Assembly (NCBI GenBank): GCA_033239125.1
Contig: BSWB01000001.1
Span: forward strand, 27,617,501 to 27,681,500
Length of the DNA: 64,000 nt
Reading direction: 5' to 3'
Source: Fagopyrum homotropicum
Lineage: Eukaryota > Streptophyta > Magnoliopsida > Caryophyllales > Polygonaceae
Part shown: piece after piece, positions 29,619 to 39,624 of the stretch
How positions within the stretch are numbered: the stretch's first letter is position 1
Layout: each line of letters starts with the position of its first letter
Notes under the pieces: model-generated
What the model saw: the letters and a program-made list of their open reading frames with translations, nothing else
Told to the model about the DNA's origin: nothing
The model's database searches: none
Program-made: the position numbers and the translations under genes

Positions 29619-32276
29619 TTATGTTGCTAAGGTCATACTTGGGCAGATGCCAAAATTGCATGCCAAAATGTCTCTATAGTCCCTAGATATGGTAAAAGAG
29701 TCGTAAACCTTCCCATCCGCGCTCCTCTTGTACTCGAACAGAAGATCCGTGTGGTTGAAAGCAGTGAGCTTCACAAATCCATAGTCGTAGTCTCTAATCA
29801 AACTCCATTTTGGTTGCAGCTCTGAGAATTCAGCTAGAGCAGCTCCAGCTCCTCCCGCCACCACATGTATAGTCCCATTCAATGGTCCGTTGTAGTGCTT
29901 CTTCTCTTGGTTGCCACAAACATTCTGCACGAGGAAAACGCTTAGGCTGTGTTTGGTAAACATACTTATACTGATGAAAAGTATTCAAGAACCTGGTGGA
30001 CGGGGCATGTTCTTTCATAGTTGTGGACGTGTCCGTATAAGGCAATGTCAACCTTGTACTTCTGCCATAGATCTTGGAGGCTCTCCCTTCCCATGGGCTC
30101 TTCGAACGAGCCTTCTGAGGCATAAAATGTGCCAGAGGAATACCCAAGTACGCGATGGGCTAGGAAGATTAACCATGGCTGCTTTTGTCTGTCCACAGAA
30201 GCTAGACAGTTTTCAATGAATTTATATTGTTCTGTTCCTGGTCGCCAGTCATGTTCTGTATCAGCTATGCAGAATCTGAACATGCCATAATCAGTTGAGT
30301 ACCAGAAATTGGCCCGGTTTTCTGCAGGTACATAGAACATATTCTGTGCAAGAACACCACATTCTCCACCTGAATCTGTGTTCCCGTAGAAGGATCCAGT
30401 TCCAGGCCAGTCTCGTTCATGGTTTCCACTACAATCACAAATGATATAAATATGAATGCAAAGAAACTTTTTTTTTTTTGAGAAGATTTTGTAAGAATGG
30501 ATGAACCTGCCAATCATATAAGGAACAGCTGAGGTGATGGGCTCAACTTGCTCAGTGAATTGGTCCCACTGTGATATGTATCCGTTTGCATAGCAGATAT
30601 CTCCAATGTGGAAGACTATATCAGTGTTCTCCAAGTCTTGGAGAAGCCGTCGAGTTGTGTTTAGAGAGGCTTGTTGGTAATTGCTGTATTCACTGGAGCC
30701 ATCTACCTCAGCCTGGGCCAATAAAGAGCGAAAACTTACAGATATCCTTATGCACTTCAAATGAATTGAGAAAATCAATGAAAATACAGTGAAAAGAGTG
30801 TAACCTTTCCCAAGTCACCAAAGATGATGACTCTTTGAAGAGAGTCTTGGCCGGGAAACGGAGATGCCTTGAAGTGGTAATGCTTGCTCATGATATACGA
30901 ACCGTTGGATAACAGATGCCCAACCCTATAAGTATACCTACAGAATCCAAATATGAAAGCTTTCAGTCAAAAGTAACAAACTCAGCAGTTTCAAGAACAA
31001 TGCAAATGTATATCATACTTCCGGTTGGGCCACAACTCCTTGAGAAAAGCAGTATGTATATAGCCAGGATCTCGCCATCCAACAGTCCTTGCTGGTGCAC
31101 CTGTCAAGAAAAAAATGAACCATTTCTAGCAGAGAACTTACCACAAAGAAAACTTTGTTCATTTGGCTTAAAAAGTTGTGTTTAGATCAAAGTGTGACAG
31201 TAAAAGTTGAGAAATTAACCCACCACACATGCTGCTGCGATCAAACGTCAGGGTTCCAGCCGCGGAGTGAACCCGATTCCCTCCATGGAAACTCCATTCA
31301 ACAAAAGCAGTTGCCTCATCAATGGCATACCCACTAGTCCATGTGACAGTCATCTATGTCCAATTCAATTTGAATATTGTCTAGTAAGAAATATGTTAAT
31401 GACTCGACTCCAAGTAATCACAAGAGCAAAAGAAACTCACTTCATTCCATGACTTGCCTTGAGCTAAGCGAGGGTATGCTGGTGCTTTAGGATTTGCAAA
31501 AGTGATGGCATTCGAGATAGCAACTAGCTTCGGCTAAAACCAGAAAGTAAAATAGAAAACACTATTCAGTATAAGAAAACTACTAATGCAAGCAACATAG
31601 ATGGAGATTATAAACTCACATTTGATAATCCACCAGAGAAAAGTGCAAAAGAGAAATCAGCTCTTTGATTGATCAGTCTAAATCTCAAGGATCCTTTTCC
31701 AGTTCTCTTGTAACTGGGATTAGTGAAATTTGTATACTGAAACTGCAAGATTCATAACAGCATTATTTCACAATTCCATCTTATACAGTTTTGTACAATG
31801 TATGTCTATTAAACTCACCTTTATAGGAGCAGTGCATATCAATGGCGCAGCAACCTTCGGATTTTCAGCTACGCATATAGAAGCACTGAAATCCAAGAAC
31901 TCAAAGTTAGTTAGTATAGATATATTATAACAAATTGAAGTTGTCTTACTTGAAATTTGCAGGTGAAAATACTCCAATCCAATCATCTCCGGAAGGATTG
32001 GGGTGATTGAATTCCACAGTAACCCATTCTACATTTTTGCCCTGTAACCAAAATACATAGAAAGTAAGAGCAACATCTATATTACATTCACTGTCCAACA
32101 GAATGACGAAAGCTTACAGTTAGTCCAAGAACAGTTGGAAAGGCTTTTATTTGAGCATCTTGATGATGAGCAGATAATATCCTGTGAATTTGGATTTTTG
32201 CAAGAGGTTGGTGATCCAAATGAGATGCAAAACATCCATATGTAGTTACCAGCAAAAGGAATCCAACAACTCTCAT
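29619..32276 (-). CDS. PAP27: Purple acid phosphatase, PAP1/PAP27 type
   Basis: Eleven coding exons on the minus strand: 32276-32118, 32041-31950, 31885-31819, 31742-31620, 31533-31441, 31353-31224, 31100-31019, 30937-30805, 30712-30507, 30428-29993 and 29924-29619. All introns are GT-AG and all phases agree, giving 608 residues, the usual length of this subgroup. An N-terminal signal peptide (MRVVGFLLLVTTYGC) points to the secretory route. A fibronectin-like domain precedes the metallophosphatase domain. The metal-site blocks are present: GDLG, GDICY, GNHE, a His in FLAHR and GHVHNYER. The family hydrolyses phosphate esters with a two-metal centre; PAP1/24/27 members are often annotated as probable inactive phosphatases or nucleotide pyrophosphatase/phosphodiesterase-like, so the substrate is uncertain. 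Choice of the number 27 is by resemblance and could be PAP1 or PAP24. Confidence 0.93.
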
Positions 32277-32508
32277 CTCCTACAAACCTGAAAATTTGGT
32301 TTTTAAGCAATGCACAGTAGTAATACCCAAACATAAACTTCACATTATCCTACAAAACAAAGACTTGTCAAGCATTTGGCATTATATCACAGAAGAGTCG
32401 CTTTCAGGCCATACCAGTATGGGCAAAATGGGCATCCAAAGTTGACTATAATATCTTAGGGAAGAGATGAGGATGAAAACGAAAGAAAGGGTTGATTTGA
32501 GAAGTAAC

Positions 32509-32586
32509 CTAAAATTTGTATAACTGTTGACTTCGGGGACGATGGAGAAGTCTCTTCTGACTCGAAGATGCTGCAGTATTTTCCAT
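32509..32586 (-). promoter_or_regulatory. Possible upstream ORF in the phosphatase leader
   Basis: A 25-codon frame (ATG 32586, TAG 32509-32511) opens MENTAASSSQKRLLHRPRSQ, about 230 bases before the phosphatase start. If this region is in the 5' UTR it could dampen translation. The leader's exon structure is not known, so this is tentative. Confidence 0.25.
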
Positions 32587-33106
32587 CCTGAAATATAGGG
32601 ATTTTTATTGAAGAAATTAGTTCAAATGATGAGCAAAAAGGAATATTCGTGATTCTCGTTATTTCACAGGAAAGTTGTAGCTGAAGGATTATTCAGCTAG
32701 GTTGAAGATTTTAAATTTTGAAATTACTGCTTGATTAATCTCCATTTTTGGACTATATGATCTTAGATATGAATACAAAATCAACTTCAGCATTTGGCCG
32801 ACATGTAATAAATGCAGGACCCTCTTTTCTATTTTTGGGTTGCAGTTTAACAATTTTATTGAGATTAGACTCTGGAGGACGATTGGGAACGGCGGTCTCA
32901 GGTTCAGGGAACCCTGAAGAGGATAGGAAGAAAGATGCCGACTCAAGGATGCTACCTAGAAATCTGTGCTCTTCTCATCATGTGTAATATACAGATCTGT
33001 TTGGTGGAAAAATAAGTTTAGTTTTACACTTTTTGAACATACAAATATTCATATTCGACTAAAACTGGGGAAAGAAAAAAAAAAAGCTACCCTAATTTCA
33101 AATACA
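32587..33106. other. Upstream region of the phosphatase gene
   Basis: No further gene is seen. The region would hold the promoter of the minus-strand phosphatase. I could not identify a convincing TATA box or phosphate-response element by eye. Confidence 0.3.
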
Positions 33107-33114
33107 TTGAAAAT

Positions 33115-34202
33115 CAGGGCTGACTTTATTACGGAGGTCCCGGACGAATGTTTAGATATTAAAAATATTAAATTAATTTTTAAAATTAAAATTAAAACTA
33201 ATCATTATTATTTATTAAATATTTTAAGCTACTAAATTAATCGTAAGTGTAAGTTTGACATACCCTTATATTGATTTCACTTGTTGTGTAGTGAATTAAT
33301 GCACAAAATCATAATTTTTTTTTAAACATTTCACAAAATACAAAATCTTTATATTAAAGTATAAATGTAGACGTAAAGAACCGTTATGAAATTTTTAATA
33401 ATTTTCTTGAGAAGTATTTATCTTAAATTTTAAAATTTTAAAATATTAATTAACAAATTTAAATTTTAATATCATCAACATTTTATGTATTTGATCAAAC
33501 TTAATCAATTAATATAAGTAATATTTAATTTTATACATTTAATAAATATTATAAAAATCCCTTGCATATATCAAACATTCAACTAAAAATGATATATTAT
33601 AAGTACAACTTGTTTTTTCTATAAATAATTTAGCATTTGATGTATAAATAATTATATCAACAAACATATAAATGACTTTTTTCTATAAATCAAAATATGA
33701 TAAAAACTTCACCTTCTTAATTGTATATAAATAAGTTAACATTTTATAGTATTTATGTCTAAAATTATTTTTTATTCTAAAACTATTTTAAATTAGCAAA
33801 GAAATTTCAAATCAACACCATTGTCTCTAAAATTAAAAGTAATAAAATAAAAGTGACTATATATAGACCCCAACTTAATTATTTGTAAAATTAAAGTTAC
33901 CTTAACAAATGATTGAGATGACTTGTGGTTATAGAAAAGGAAAAGACAAAAAAAAAAGTGATGATAGATTATGGAGTCCACTTAAAAATTGAAGTAACCC
34001 ATTCTGGTGAGAGTCGAACATGGACCAACGAGGAAACGAAATTTATGTTAGCGCATTCAACCAGTTGCCTATACAATTTTATTTGTACATTTAAACAAAC
34101 AAAATATATATGATGTAGTGGCTAGAAAAACAGATGAGGCCCCTTCACAAATTTAAGGCCCTGAGTGGTGGCTCACCTCGCACACCCTTAAGGCCGGCCC
34201 TG
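33115..34202. mobile_element. Non-autonomous hAT element (1,088 bp)
   Basis: The termini are CAGGGCTGACTTTA at the left and, inverted, CAGGGCCGGCCTTAAG at the right. A perfect 8-bp duplication TTGAAAAT flanks it (33107-33114 and 34203-34210). The interior is AT-rich and has no transposase frame. The left terminus has diverged from the right one. Confidence 0.88.
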
Positions 34203-34404
34203 TTGAAAATATTGCACCAAAATAAACTGAGGTAGGCACCGAAACACAAGGACCATGAGGAAAGGGAGGGAAAACCAAAGTCACATGATTATAATAGAGG
34301 TACAAGGTTGTTGGAGAAAGTGCACTTGTAAACACCTCAAAATTTAGATTTTAACGAGAACATTGACACCTAACTGGTGGAACTCATACACAAACGGGAG
34401 AACA

Positions 34405-35560
34405 TGTTCGCTCTTTTTATGATGCGTAGTTTTAAATTTTATGATTCTTGTAATAGATACCGAAGTCTACTTAGCGAACTCACATTGTATGGATCATTTC
34501 GTCGCAAGGTAAGTACTCCAAGGTCGAACACAAGGACTATGGTGAGTTTGTTTTGCACTTTGATCAATGAATAGTATAAGTCTAGAATAAGAAATGAGGG
34601 CGAGGAAGAACGGTTAGAAAATCCATATTTACTTGGGTTTTTGGTTGGTTGTTTTGATCAAGGATCGAATTAAACTAAAGCAAGTAAATCAAACAAAACA
34701 CAAGCAAACAAGATGATAACAAATAAGTGAAAAAAGGGATTCTAAGGTTTCAAGATCGTTGTCTATGACAATGGATTCAAGCTAACTCAAAGATGGTTTG
34801 GTTTGATTGCTATAAGGTGGGATGTTTTGTCGATGGGAATTATCACCTGGGAGGTCTCAAATTCCGCTAATTTCAATTCAAACTACTTATTACCAGGTAA
34901 GTCTCAAGCTAATGTGGGAGGAAATTCAACATATATTAGTTTCTCTACATGAGGACTAAGTCAACCTTTATTGGATAAGCCTCGGATTTAGCCTAGCTCA
35001 AAAAGTAAACCAACATATCACATCCAATAGAGGGTTTTTCACCTCTACCACCTAAGATTCATCACCATCTATATCCAAGGAAGACCATTATCGGGTAAGT
35101 CTCAATTCTAACTCGGTTTGCTAGTCTACATAAACCTAGCTTAGATTCAGCTTAATAAACACAAGGATTTACACAATATGTTACCAATTCTAACATACAA
35201 GCTAATCACTCATTATTCATGTCATAATCAAATCTCTATTCACCTTAGAATCACTAGAAATCTAGCCAACAATATAATATACATAATAAAATTAACAATT
35301 AAAGAGGAAGAACATGCAATGCTTGATATTAAAATGCAAAGGAAAATGAAATCCAAACTTAGCTAGTTAATCTTCAAACAACAAGGAGAACAAAATCCCA
35401 AAACCATCTACAAGAACTTCAGTTTTTGGATTCCAAAATGAAGAACAACAATTAAAGAGGAAGAACACATGTCATAACCAAGTCTCTATTCACCCTAGAA
35501 TCCTACTCAATCAATAACCCGCCACCCATTTTCACATACTTTATTCCGGGTTTTCACCCT
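34405..35560 (-). repeat. Decayed Athila-type LTR (solo or fragment)
   Basis: The sequence starts TGTTCGCTC like the LTR at 4190 and keeps scattered similarity: GGTCGAACACAAGGACTA near 34524 against GGTCGATCACAGGGACTC near 4307, and the motif (T/A)(C/T)(C/A)GGGTAAGTCTCA near 34893, 34968 and 35094. No primer site or internal region follows, so it is a solo or truncated LTR. The right border is approximate. Confidence 0.7.
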
Positions 35561-35975
35561 TTTATGATGGATCAAGTAATCGGATATCCATCGAATTCGA
35601 ATGAAATTACCATTCATATGCACATGGGAGGAAACCATAAAAAATCCAAATTGCAAGAAGTTTAGTTCAAGGCAACTTAAGACTTGGGGATTGAATCTTG
35701 AATAAGTATTACAACTGTTGTTGAATTTGAGTACGATATAATTACATTTTTTTTATAAGAATTACCCATATTGTTTAATTTATTGTGTAAACGGAATTTT
35801 TTAAACACTCTATTCGATAACTTATACACCAAAAAAAAAAAAGGTCAATCTGCTAGAAACCGTTGTCATGTTCCTAGGTTTCTCTAGTTTCAGTCCAATT
35901 TCAATTTATGATGAAATCTTCAATTGCATATTTTCTTTTTTAAAAATTATGAATGAAAGATATTCTATAACAAAT
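35561..35975. other. Intergenic DNA
   Basis: Nothing recognisable is seen beyond AT-rich sequence and a short poly(A) run near 35829. Confidence 0.4.
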
Positions 35976-36003
35976 ATCCGTGTATAGCACGAATCCTAAC
36001 TAG
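35976..36003 (+). mobile_element. Helitron-like 3' end (degenerate)
   Basis: TATCCGTG, loop TATAG, CACGAATCCTAACTAG followed by T matches the form of the Helitron 3' ends at 56646 and 59328 (hairpin, then CTAG before a T). The stem is reduced to four pairs. The 5' end was not found. Confidence 0.5.
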
Positions 36004-36437
36004 TATTTGCTAAGAAGGGAATGTGTTTAACTAGATTACACAAATTGTAACAAAATTCATTACAAAGATTATAGCCTTGTATATAGATTAAATTTAAATT
36101 ATAAATATTGATTTAAAATACATATTTGAAATAATGGGGCGTTAATTGAGAAAAGAAATTGTTGTAAGAATTTTAATTTAACATATAGGTTAAAATCAAA
36201 AGGAGTCTTGATTTTAAATACATATTTATAAGAAGGGCTACATTAAAATTTCTTTCAAAAATCACAATCTATATGGATAATTATATCCGCAATATGCTTC
36301 TATTTAGACCCTCCACAATGGAGGGTCGGGGGGCTACTAAAGCCCCTCCATGTCATCAAAATGATGACATGGCACTGGAAGAAGCTTGGCGTCGACCCTT
36401 ATTCGTTTTTCAATTTTTTTTTTTTTTTTTACTTTGT

Positions 36438-36546
36438 AAAACGACGTCGTTTTGGCCAAACTGGGCCAAAACGACGTCGTTTTGGCTCTCTTCAGGGAAG
36501 AGGCGCGCCATGTGGCGCGCCCTCACTGGCCGAAATATGGCCAGTG
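36438..36546. repeat. Stacked palindromes inside the PIF element's left end
   Basis: Two copies of the 16-bp perfect palindrome AAAACGACGTCGTTTT start 30 bp apart (36438 and 36468). GGCGCGCC occurs at 36502 and 36514, and a hairpin CACTGGCC/GGCCAGTG with a 7-base loop spans 36524-36546. The region is CpG-rich in AT-rich surroundings. Confidence 0.85.
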
Positions 36547-37052
36547 ACAGCGCGCCACGTGGCAGGGGGTTTTAAATTAAATTTAAAACCCCTTTTCCCG
36601 TTAAAATATTAACTATAAAAAAAAAAAAAAAAAAATTTTTGAGTAAGATTTAATTTTATCTATCCAATGACACCCATTTTGCATATGTTTCGATAAAAAA
36701 TTTTTTTTGACTTCTTGTAACGTATATAGAGTTTTACGTAGTAAACTTTTAACGTTTTAAATTTTATTTTATGCATAAGATTTTATTCATATCAATCTAA
36801 TATGATATTTATTTAACTTATATATGTATTTGATTTTTTTATAATAAAAAAACACAATTTAAAATAGATGTTAGACATAAAATGACCGAGACATTAACTT
36901 ACAAATAAAATTCCAATTTAGTAAGAAAACAACTAATTATACATTAATTTAAACATACACTTAACTTATAACATAAGATTGAAATAAAACACAAATGATA
37001 AATGTAAACATACATTACGAACTCTAAAAGGACCCCAAACTTAAACATAAAC

Positions 37053-38285
37053 TCAAATACCGAGTTCTCTGATCAAGTCATTCTTCATCTTCTCTTGTTC
37101 GGGAGACAGAGAATCTTGCATCTCCCTCAAACTATTAAGAATGGTTAACTTCCTTTTGTACTCAAACTCTTTGGCCTTCCTCTGTTCTATTCTGTCCTTC
37201 CTAGCTTCGAAAATAGCAATCATCTTTAATTTTTCCTTCTTTATTTCCAATTCTTGAAGGCGGACCTCAAGCTCTCTACTCTTCAAATTGTCCAAAATTT
37301 TAATTTGTTCTGAATAATCAGAGGATGGTGTTGTACTTACCGGTCTCTTTCCCGCCCTCTTCGAACTATTTCGTCCTAAAGGACGGACGAATGAGCTATC
37401 TGGGGTTCCGCCTTCACTTGATGGAGTTCCAACATTGGGGCTTGATGTGTATGATCCAGATTCATTTACCTTTGCCCTCTTCGAGCCATCCCCTTGTTTT
37501 GATGATGTCGATTGAATGCTACTTTGCCATTTTGGAAGACTTTTGAGCATGCGCCAAATGTTTTCATGATTGAATTTCGATTTATATTGATCTTGATACA
37601 AAATATGAGCCCTTGCAAGGATATCGTCAGGGCTTTCTCCACTTACTCTCCCCCTTTCTGATGTAGCATATACACCTGTAAATCTAGAAGAAAGTGTATT
37701 AAGCTTTTGGAAGCGGTTCTTACATTGTTTCCATGAGCGAGATGCTAAATCTCCTCTTCTTTCGTTGTAATATTGAGAAATTCGATTCCAAAAAGTGTTG
37801 GTACTTTGATTGGTTCCTTGGATAGCATCTTTGCTCGTGTTCATCCATCCACTAACGAGCAAATTGTCTTCGACTCCCCCCCAACGCAACCTTCTAGCAA
37901 CTTCCTCGGTTGTCACTTGAACTTCTTCTTCATCATCATTGTCTAGATCAACTGTCGGTTCATGGGTCCCAAAAGGCGGGATGGTAATAGGTGGAGACGT
38001 TGGGATCAAGCCTTCAGTAGGGTTTTGAGTTTGGGGGTATTGCATATAACTCATGAATTGCGAGTTTTGAGTTTGGGGGTATTGCATATAACTCATGAAT
38101 TGTGGGTTTTGTGGTTGAGGGTAACGAGGATAATTCATGAATTGTGGGTTTTGAGTTTGAGGGTACTGCGGATAATTCATGAATTGTGGATTTTGAGTTT
38201 GATTCGGATCTTGTGTTCCTACACCTTGGCTAAAGTTTGGAGGGAAAAAGAAAGGGTTTGGAATGGGATTTCCGTTTTCATCCAT
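37053..38285 (-). CDS. PIF/Harbinger ORF1, Myb/SANT-like DNA-binding protein
   Basis: A 410-residue intact frame starting MDENGNPIPNPFFFPPNFSQ. The N-terminal 100 residues carry about five imperfect PQFM(N/S)Y-QYPQTQN repeats. A trihelix/SANT-like domain follows (near residues 125-230): VSGWMNTSKDAIQGTNQSTN, FWNRISQYYNERRGD, RSWKQCKNRFQKLN. The C-terminal third has a coiled coil (VRLQELEIKKEKLKMIAIFE, then KEFEYKRKLTILNSLREMQD), as in the NAM-associated family. In Ping/Pong-type elements ORF1 acts with the transposase on terminal sequences. No partner transposase lies in this element, so any role would be in trans. The uninterrupted frame suggests recent origin or continued use. Annotation pipelines often mislabel such ORFs as glutathione S-transferase T3-like. 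Confidence 0.88.
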   Translation of the reverse strand: MDENGNPIPNPFFFPPNFSQGVGTQDPNQTQNPQFMNYPQYPQTQNPQFMNYPRYPQPQNPQFMSYMQYPQTQNSQFMSYMQYPQTQNPTEGLIPTSPPITIPPFGTHEPTVDLDNDDEEEVQVTTEEVARRLRWGGVEDNLLVSGWMNTSKDAIQGTNQSTNTFWNRISQYYNERRGDLASRSWKQCKNRFQKLNTLSSRFTGVYATSERGRVSGESPDDILARAHILYQDQYKSKFNHENIWRMLKSLPKWQSSIQSTSSKQGDGSKRAKVNESGSYTSSPNVGTPSSEGGTPDSSFVRPLGRNSSKRAGKRPVSTTPSSDYSEQIKILDNLKSRELEVRLQELEIKKEKLKMIAIFEARKDRIEQRKAKEFEYKRKLTILNSLREMQDSLSPEQEKMKNDLIRELGI

Positions 38286-38424
38286 TGTAAGTGAATAATA
38301 GAGAAAGAGAGAAGTTGTGTTAGTTGAATGAGATGAGGGTAGAAGATGAAGTGTTGGTGTGGTGGTCTTGTGCTCTTTAAACCCTTTTATAGAAGGTATA
38401 AATGAGTTATATGTCTCATTTACA

Positions 38425-38700
38425 CAATAACCGAGTCATGAATTGACAATTCAATCACGGGTCTGAAAAACACAATAATCAAGTTTGAATTGACAACTCA
38501 GTCACGGATTTATTATACACAATAAATGATATCTGACATTGATTTGAATTTCGAATCTGAAAAACACAATAATCGAGTGTGAATTGACAACTCAATCATG
38601 AATTTATTATACACAATAAATGACATCTGACATTGATTTGAATTTCGAATCTGAAAAACACAATAATCGAGTGTGAATTGACAACTCAGTCACGAATTTA
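38425..38700. repeat. 94-bp tandem repeat upstream of ORF1
   Basis: The word TCTGAAAAACACAATAATC starts at 38462, 38556 and 38650, a period of 94 bp. About two and a half copies lie in the ORF1 promoter region, just beyond the ORF1 start at 38285. Confidence 0.85.
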
Positions 38701-39205
38701 AATTACGTTTTTATGTTCTTGTTGTTTATTTTAGTATGTATTTTTTGTTATGTTGGTTTTTATTTAAATTGTGTTTCTTTTTTATTAAGTTGTTTGTTAT
38801 TTAAAAAATATTTGATATGTTGGTTGTTATTTAAATTACGCTTTTTATTAAATTATTTGTTATTTAAAATTTTGATTTAGTAAGTTTAAAATATATTTAC
38901 ATTTTAAAATTTATGGCTAATGTTTATTTATAATAATATTAGTAATATTTTTTAATAATAAATAATATATAAATATACAATTCATCAATTTATTAAAAAT
39001 AAATAAAAAAGTGAAAAGTGAAAAATTAGTAGCCCCGGGACTACCTGTTGTGAGTGAAAATAAGTGAAAAGCTGAAATGGGGCTACTAAGCTGACGTGGC
39101 AGGAATCTTGCTGACGTGGCAGAAAAAGTTTAGTAGCCCCGGGCTCTCCATTGTGCATGGTCTTAGCACTAAACTAATAAAATAAAGAACATTTTAAAAT
39201 CAATA

Positions 39206-39222
39206 GCTGGAATAGCTCATTT

Positions 39223-39255
<33 letters not shown>

Positions 39256-39279
39256 GAGGTTCAAGCCCTCCTTCTAGCG
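39206..39279 (+). tRNA. trnN-GUU: tRNA-Asn (GUU)
   Basis: A 74-base cloverleaf: acceptor GCTGGAA pairs with TTCTAGC (one G-T), the anticodon loop is CTGTTAACC with GTT, the T arm is GGAGGTTCAAGCCCTCC and the discriminator is G. A T-rich terminator (TTTTGTTTTTT) follows near 39293. The B box GGTTCAAGCCC is intact. No intron is present. Confidence 0.95.
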
Positions 39280-39370
39280 CGCTAAATTATTATTTTGTTT
39301 TTTACTGAACCAAAACACAATATTGCAACTATCATTATTCTTATTATTTTAATTTTTTACTGAACTAAAA

Positions 39371-39600
39371 CACAATATTGCAAGTATCATCTTGCCTTAT
39401 TAATCTTATTTTTCATCTTTACAGATTCATGGCCACACGTTGCATTTTAAGAAGTTAGTTTCATACACTATCTGGAATCAAAAGAACACAATGTTGCAAG
39501 TATCAACTTGCCTTATTATTCTTATTTTTCATCTTTACAGATTCATGGCCATATGTTGCATCTTACGAAGTTAGTTTCATACACTATCTGGAATCAAATA
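39371..39600. repeat. 116-bp tandem duplication 3' of the ureide permease
   Basis: CACAATATTGCAAGTATCA at 39371 recurs as CACAATGTTGCAAGTATCA at 39487, and both copies end CACTATCTGGAATCAAA. A further partial copy lies at 39298-39345. The second copy ends only 25 bp before the permease stop codon, so it would lie in the 3' UTR. Confidence 0.85.
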
Positions 39601-39624
39601 AAAGATTCGCCTACTTTCAATGAA

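Larger units (their letters stand above)
36307..39162 (-). mobile_element. PIF/Harbinger-type DNA transposon carrying only ORF1
   Basis: The flanks carry the 3-bp duplication TTA (36304-36306 and 39163-39165). The inverted termini align as GACCCTCCACAATGGAG at the left and GACCATGCACAATGGAG at the right, with a shared inner GGGGCTACTAAA. Length is 2,856 bp. The only long ORF is the Myb/SANT-like ORF1 typical of this superfamily; no DDE transposase is present. The right end lies 44 bp before tRNA-Asn. Confidence 0.9.

Noticed and set aside
29830..30147. Second minus-strand frame overlapping the phosphatase
   Set aside because: It crosses the exon 10/11 border in the wrong phase; the in-phase exons give the full phosphatase.
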